From Formosa sp. Hel1_31_208 (GTDB taxonomy: Bacteria; Bacteroidota; Bacteroidia; Flavobacteriales; Flavobacteriaceae): a stretch of 64,000 nucleotides of DNA. This document shows, piece after piece, positions 62,075 through 64,000 of this stretch (the stretch's first letter is position 1; each line of letters opens with the position of its first letter). The stretch covers positions 714,501 to 778,500 of the forward strand of contig NZ_LT629733.1 of assembly GCF_900104785.1 (NCBI RefSeq), written 5' to 3'. The position numbers and the translations under genes were made by a program. Below the pieces are notes generated by a model, which worked only from the letters and a program-made list of their open reading frames with translations, ran no database searches and was not told the DNA's origin.

Positions 62075-63322
62075 ATGGACTATTATGGAATAGCATCTAT
62101 TTTAATCGTGTTTTCAGCACTTTTTGGATATATAAATGTAAAGTATTTAAAATTACCCATAACAATTGGCTTAATGCTCATCACCATTGTATTTACAATT
62201 ATTGTGGTTGTTATAGGTCAGTTTGATGATACGTTGTTGTTGCGTGAAAAAGAATTGATAACTCAAATAGATTTTAAAACAGTGCTTTTAGACATTATGC
62301 TCAGTTTTTTGCTATTTGCAGGAGCTTTACATACTAATTTTAATCAACTCAAAACACAACGTGGGCCAGTGTTAGTTTTTGCCACACTGGGCGTATTAGT
62401 GTCTACGTTTTTGATTGGTATTTTTATGTTTTATATGTTCTCTCTTTTTGGTTATCATATTAGTTTTATTTATTGTTTATTATTCGGAGCATTGATCTCT
62501 CCTACAGATCCTATCGCTGTGCTCGGAATTTTAAAGAAAGCAAATGCGCCAAAAAAATTAGAAGCTAAAATTGTTGGCGAATCCTTATTCAATGATGGTG
62601 TAGGAGTCGTTGTATTTTTAACTATATTTTCAATTGCTGAATCTCCGAATGCAGCCATAGAGGTTTCTCAAATATTGGAGTTATTTGGTATAGAAGTTCT
62701 TGGTGGAATTGGCCTAGGTCTGGTTTTAGGATATACAACATACAAACTTTTGAAATCCATAGATAATTACGAAGTTGAGGTTATTATCACTATTGCAACC
62801 GTTATGGGTGGAAGCCTATTAGCACATAAATTGCATATGTCAGCGCCTTTAGCTATGGTAACAGCTGGACTTATGGTTGGTCACGATACCGTCAGGAATT
62901 CGGCAATGTCTGAAATTACAGAAGCTTATGTAGATAAATTTTGGGAGCTCATTGATGTCTTGCTCAATACGGTCTTGTTTGTGATGATAGGTATGGAAAT
63001 GCTGGTAATCAATTTTGAACGTAATTTTATAATCGCTGGTCTTATAGCAATTCCACTCGTATTGTTTAGTCGATACGCCTCACTATGGTTTCCTATTAAG
63101 TTTTTTGCAAAAAAGTTAGAATTCGTCCCCAATACAAACCTAATTATGACTTGGGGCGGATTGCGCGGTGGAATTTCAATAGCATTAGCCTTAAGTCTCA
63201 CACAAGAGATGCATCGTGAATTGTTTTTGGTTATTACTTATGTCATTGTTGTATTTTCAATTATTGGTCAAGGATTGACGGTGGAATCAATTATTAAACG
63301 GCTAACAAACAAATTAGATTAG
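62075..63322 (+). CDS. Monovalent cation:proton antiporter, CPA1 family
   Basis: A 415-aa membrane protein with about 12 helices. The CPA1 active-site helix is seen as LLFGALISPTDPIAVLGIL (about 143-161) and GESLFNDGVGVVVFL (about 168-182), with the ND pair of the Na+/H+ exchangers, and TWGGLRGGISIALALSL near 353. It exchanges Na+ or K+ for protons and helps pH and salt balance, as expected for a marine bacterium. It overlaps the convergent last gene by four bases. Confidence 0.93.
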   Translation: MDYYGIASILIVFSALFGYINVKYLKLPITIGLMLITIVFTIIVVVIGQFDDTLLLREKELITQIDFKTVLLDIMLSFLLFAGALHTNFNQLKTQRGPVLVFATLGVLVSTFLIGIFMFYMFSLFGYHISFIYCLLFGALISPTDPIAVLGILKKANAPKKLEAKIVGESLFNDGVGVVVFLTIFSIAESPNAAIEVSQILELFGIEVLGGIGLGLVLGYTTYKLLKSIDNYEVEVIITIATVMGGSLLAHKLHMSAPLAMVTAGLMVGHDTVRNSAMSEITEAYVDKFWELIDVLLNTVLFVMIGMEMLVINFERNFIIAGLIAIPLVLFSRYASLWFPIKFFAKKLEFVPNTNLIMTWGGLRGGISIALALSLTQEMHRELFLVITYVIVVFSIIGQGLTVESIIKRLTNKLD

Positions 63323-64000
63323 TACTTCAATAAATAAGAAGTCACCTCTTCAAATGGAATATTAAACTCAATAATACCTTGAGCATAAGAGGCAATTTCA
63401 TAAGGATTATATAAAATAATTAAGCCTTCATCACTATAACCAATAGTTTCTGGTAGTTGAAAGTTTTCTCCAAAGAATACATCTTCCATGGAGTCACCAT
63501 CAGAACTTGTATCTAACGCTTTGTTCAGTTTGCTTTCGACCAGCTTTGAAAAACCCTCTATATTAGAAATAAGATCTAAATTTGTCAATAGCGCTCCTGT
63601 TTCGGCATTAAAATTCAGAAATTTGACTAAGGTATTACCATGTGCCCCTCCTGTATCTAAATACGAATTTACTACTATGCATATCAAATCAGGAGAACGA
63701 TACGTAACTTCGCTATCAATAAAAGCTTCCCATTTTTGAGATGCTTCCGGAAAATCAGTTTTAAAGTCTACAAATGCTTTATCAAATTGCTCAGCTGCTT
63801 CCTTAACATTCGTGATTTTAATGGAGTCGTTACTTAAATCAAGCTGATTTGCAATGTAATTCTCTAGGGTCTTATTGATGAGTTTACTCGCTTCGGAGGT
63901 GCTTATTGCATTTGGATAGTTGATAGAAATCTCTGCCTCTTCAGACGATTCAATGTTAGCTTCCGAAAACGCAATAGGAATATCTTCTTTGCATGAAAAA
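63319..64000 (-). CDS. DUF3298-type (RsiV-like) lipoprotein, N-terminus outside the window
   Basis: The frame is open on the - strand from 63319 to the right edge, so the true start is beyond 64000. The most N-terminal visible residues are FSCKED, probably just after a lipobox Cys. The body reads KAFVDFKTDFPEASQKWEAF and the C-terminal part YLDTGGAHGNTLVKFLNFNA with ALLTNLDLISN, the usual DUF3298/RsiV core (TGGAHG). RsiV in Bacillus is an anti-sigma factor that binds lysozyme, but this lipoprotein lacks a visible anti-sigma part. Internal TTG at 63687 is not the start. Confidence 0.75.
   Translation of the reverse strand, partial: FSCKEDIPIAFSEANIESSEEAEISINYPNAISTSEASKLINKTLENYIANQLDLSNDSIKITNVKEAAEQFDKAFVDFKTDFPEASQKWEAFIDSEVTYRSPDLICIVVNSYLDTGGAHGNTLVKFLNFNAETGALLTNLDLISNIEGFSKLVESKLNKALDTSSDGDSMEDVFFGENFQLPETIGYSDEGLIILYNPYEIASYAQGIIEFNIPFEEVTSYLLKY

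Noticed and set aside
63319..63687. Treating the last - strand gene as a complete 122-aa protein starting at TTG 63687
   Set aside because: The frame stays open to the window edge with lipoprotein-like residues upstream, so the real start lies outside.
1..64000. Prophage, integrative element, CRISPR array or defence island
   Set aside because: No integrase, transposase, phage structural gene, regular repeat-spacer array or known defence gene was seen in the window.

Overview
The window looks like a chromosomal segment from a marine-type member of the Bacteroidota, most likely the family Flavobacteriaceae. The evidence is the AT-rich sequence, several promoter -7 elements of the Bacteroidota form TAnnTTTG, weak Shine-Dalgarno sequences, a type IX secretion C-terminal domain on the M1 peptidase, a CzcA-TolC fusion protein, and family members such as HemJ, a FeoB-associated Cys-rich peptide and GIDE-domain protein. 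I see no prophage, transposase, integron or CRISPR array. The window is mostly ordinary core and accessory chromosome.

Layout. Positions 1-8900 hold a + strand run: the end of a hypothetical gene, hemH (ferrochelatase), a MATE exporter, a large secreted Asp-box propeller protein, hemJ, an NtrY-like sensor kinase and a crotonase. Positions 8960-12840 are mainly - strand: a 36-aa membrane peptide, tRNA-Asn, the site-2 protease RseP and a T9SS-secreted M1 peptidase. Positions 12955-28160 form a metal and redox island: a SCO-like protein, FeoA-FeoB plus a 47-aa Cys-tailed peptide, a His-rich protein with a CzcA-TolC fusion and its adaptor, then an MntR/DtxR regulator, an outer-membrane-type protein and a TroABCD-type Mn/Zn/Fe importer whose two permeases both end in winged-helix-like tails. 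Positions 28170-43000 hold scattered housekeeping and envelope genes: TraR/DksA-like, TerB-DnaJ, bacilliredoxin, PlsC plus acyl-ACP desaturase, HD hydrolase, AraC regulator, threonine dehydrogenase, M13 peptidase, CBS, GIDE, GNAT and SSB.

Positions 43060-50320 hold three tandem paralogues of about 800 residues on the - strand, with an alpha-2-macroglobulin-like front and a TonB-plug-like back but no room for a barrel. Then come PEP carboxylase, a histone-deacetylase-like amidohydrolase, metG, LD-carboxypeptidase and yraN, a yicC-gmk-nadD operon, a thioesterase, an EamA exporter with an ArsC-like protein, a CPA1 antiporter, and a DUF3298-type lipoprotein cut by the right edge.

How it fits together. 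The most coherent system is the metal island. Iron(II) uptake (Feo), export of divalent metals (Czc) and import of Mn/Zn/Fe (Tro) sit side by side. A TTG-N20-TATTTTTG promoter before the MntR gene is followed at the expected start site by a perfect 16-bp palindrome, which is a good candidate operator. The winged-helix tails on both Tro permeases share an LTQ(E/K)G wing signature with the regulator and recall the chlamydial YtgC-YtgR permease-repressor fusion. The three paralogous MG2/plug proteins are the other feature with no described function that I can name.
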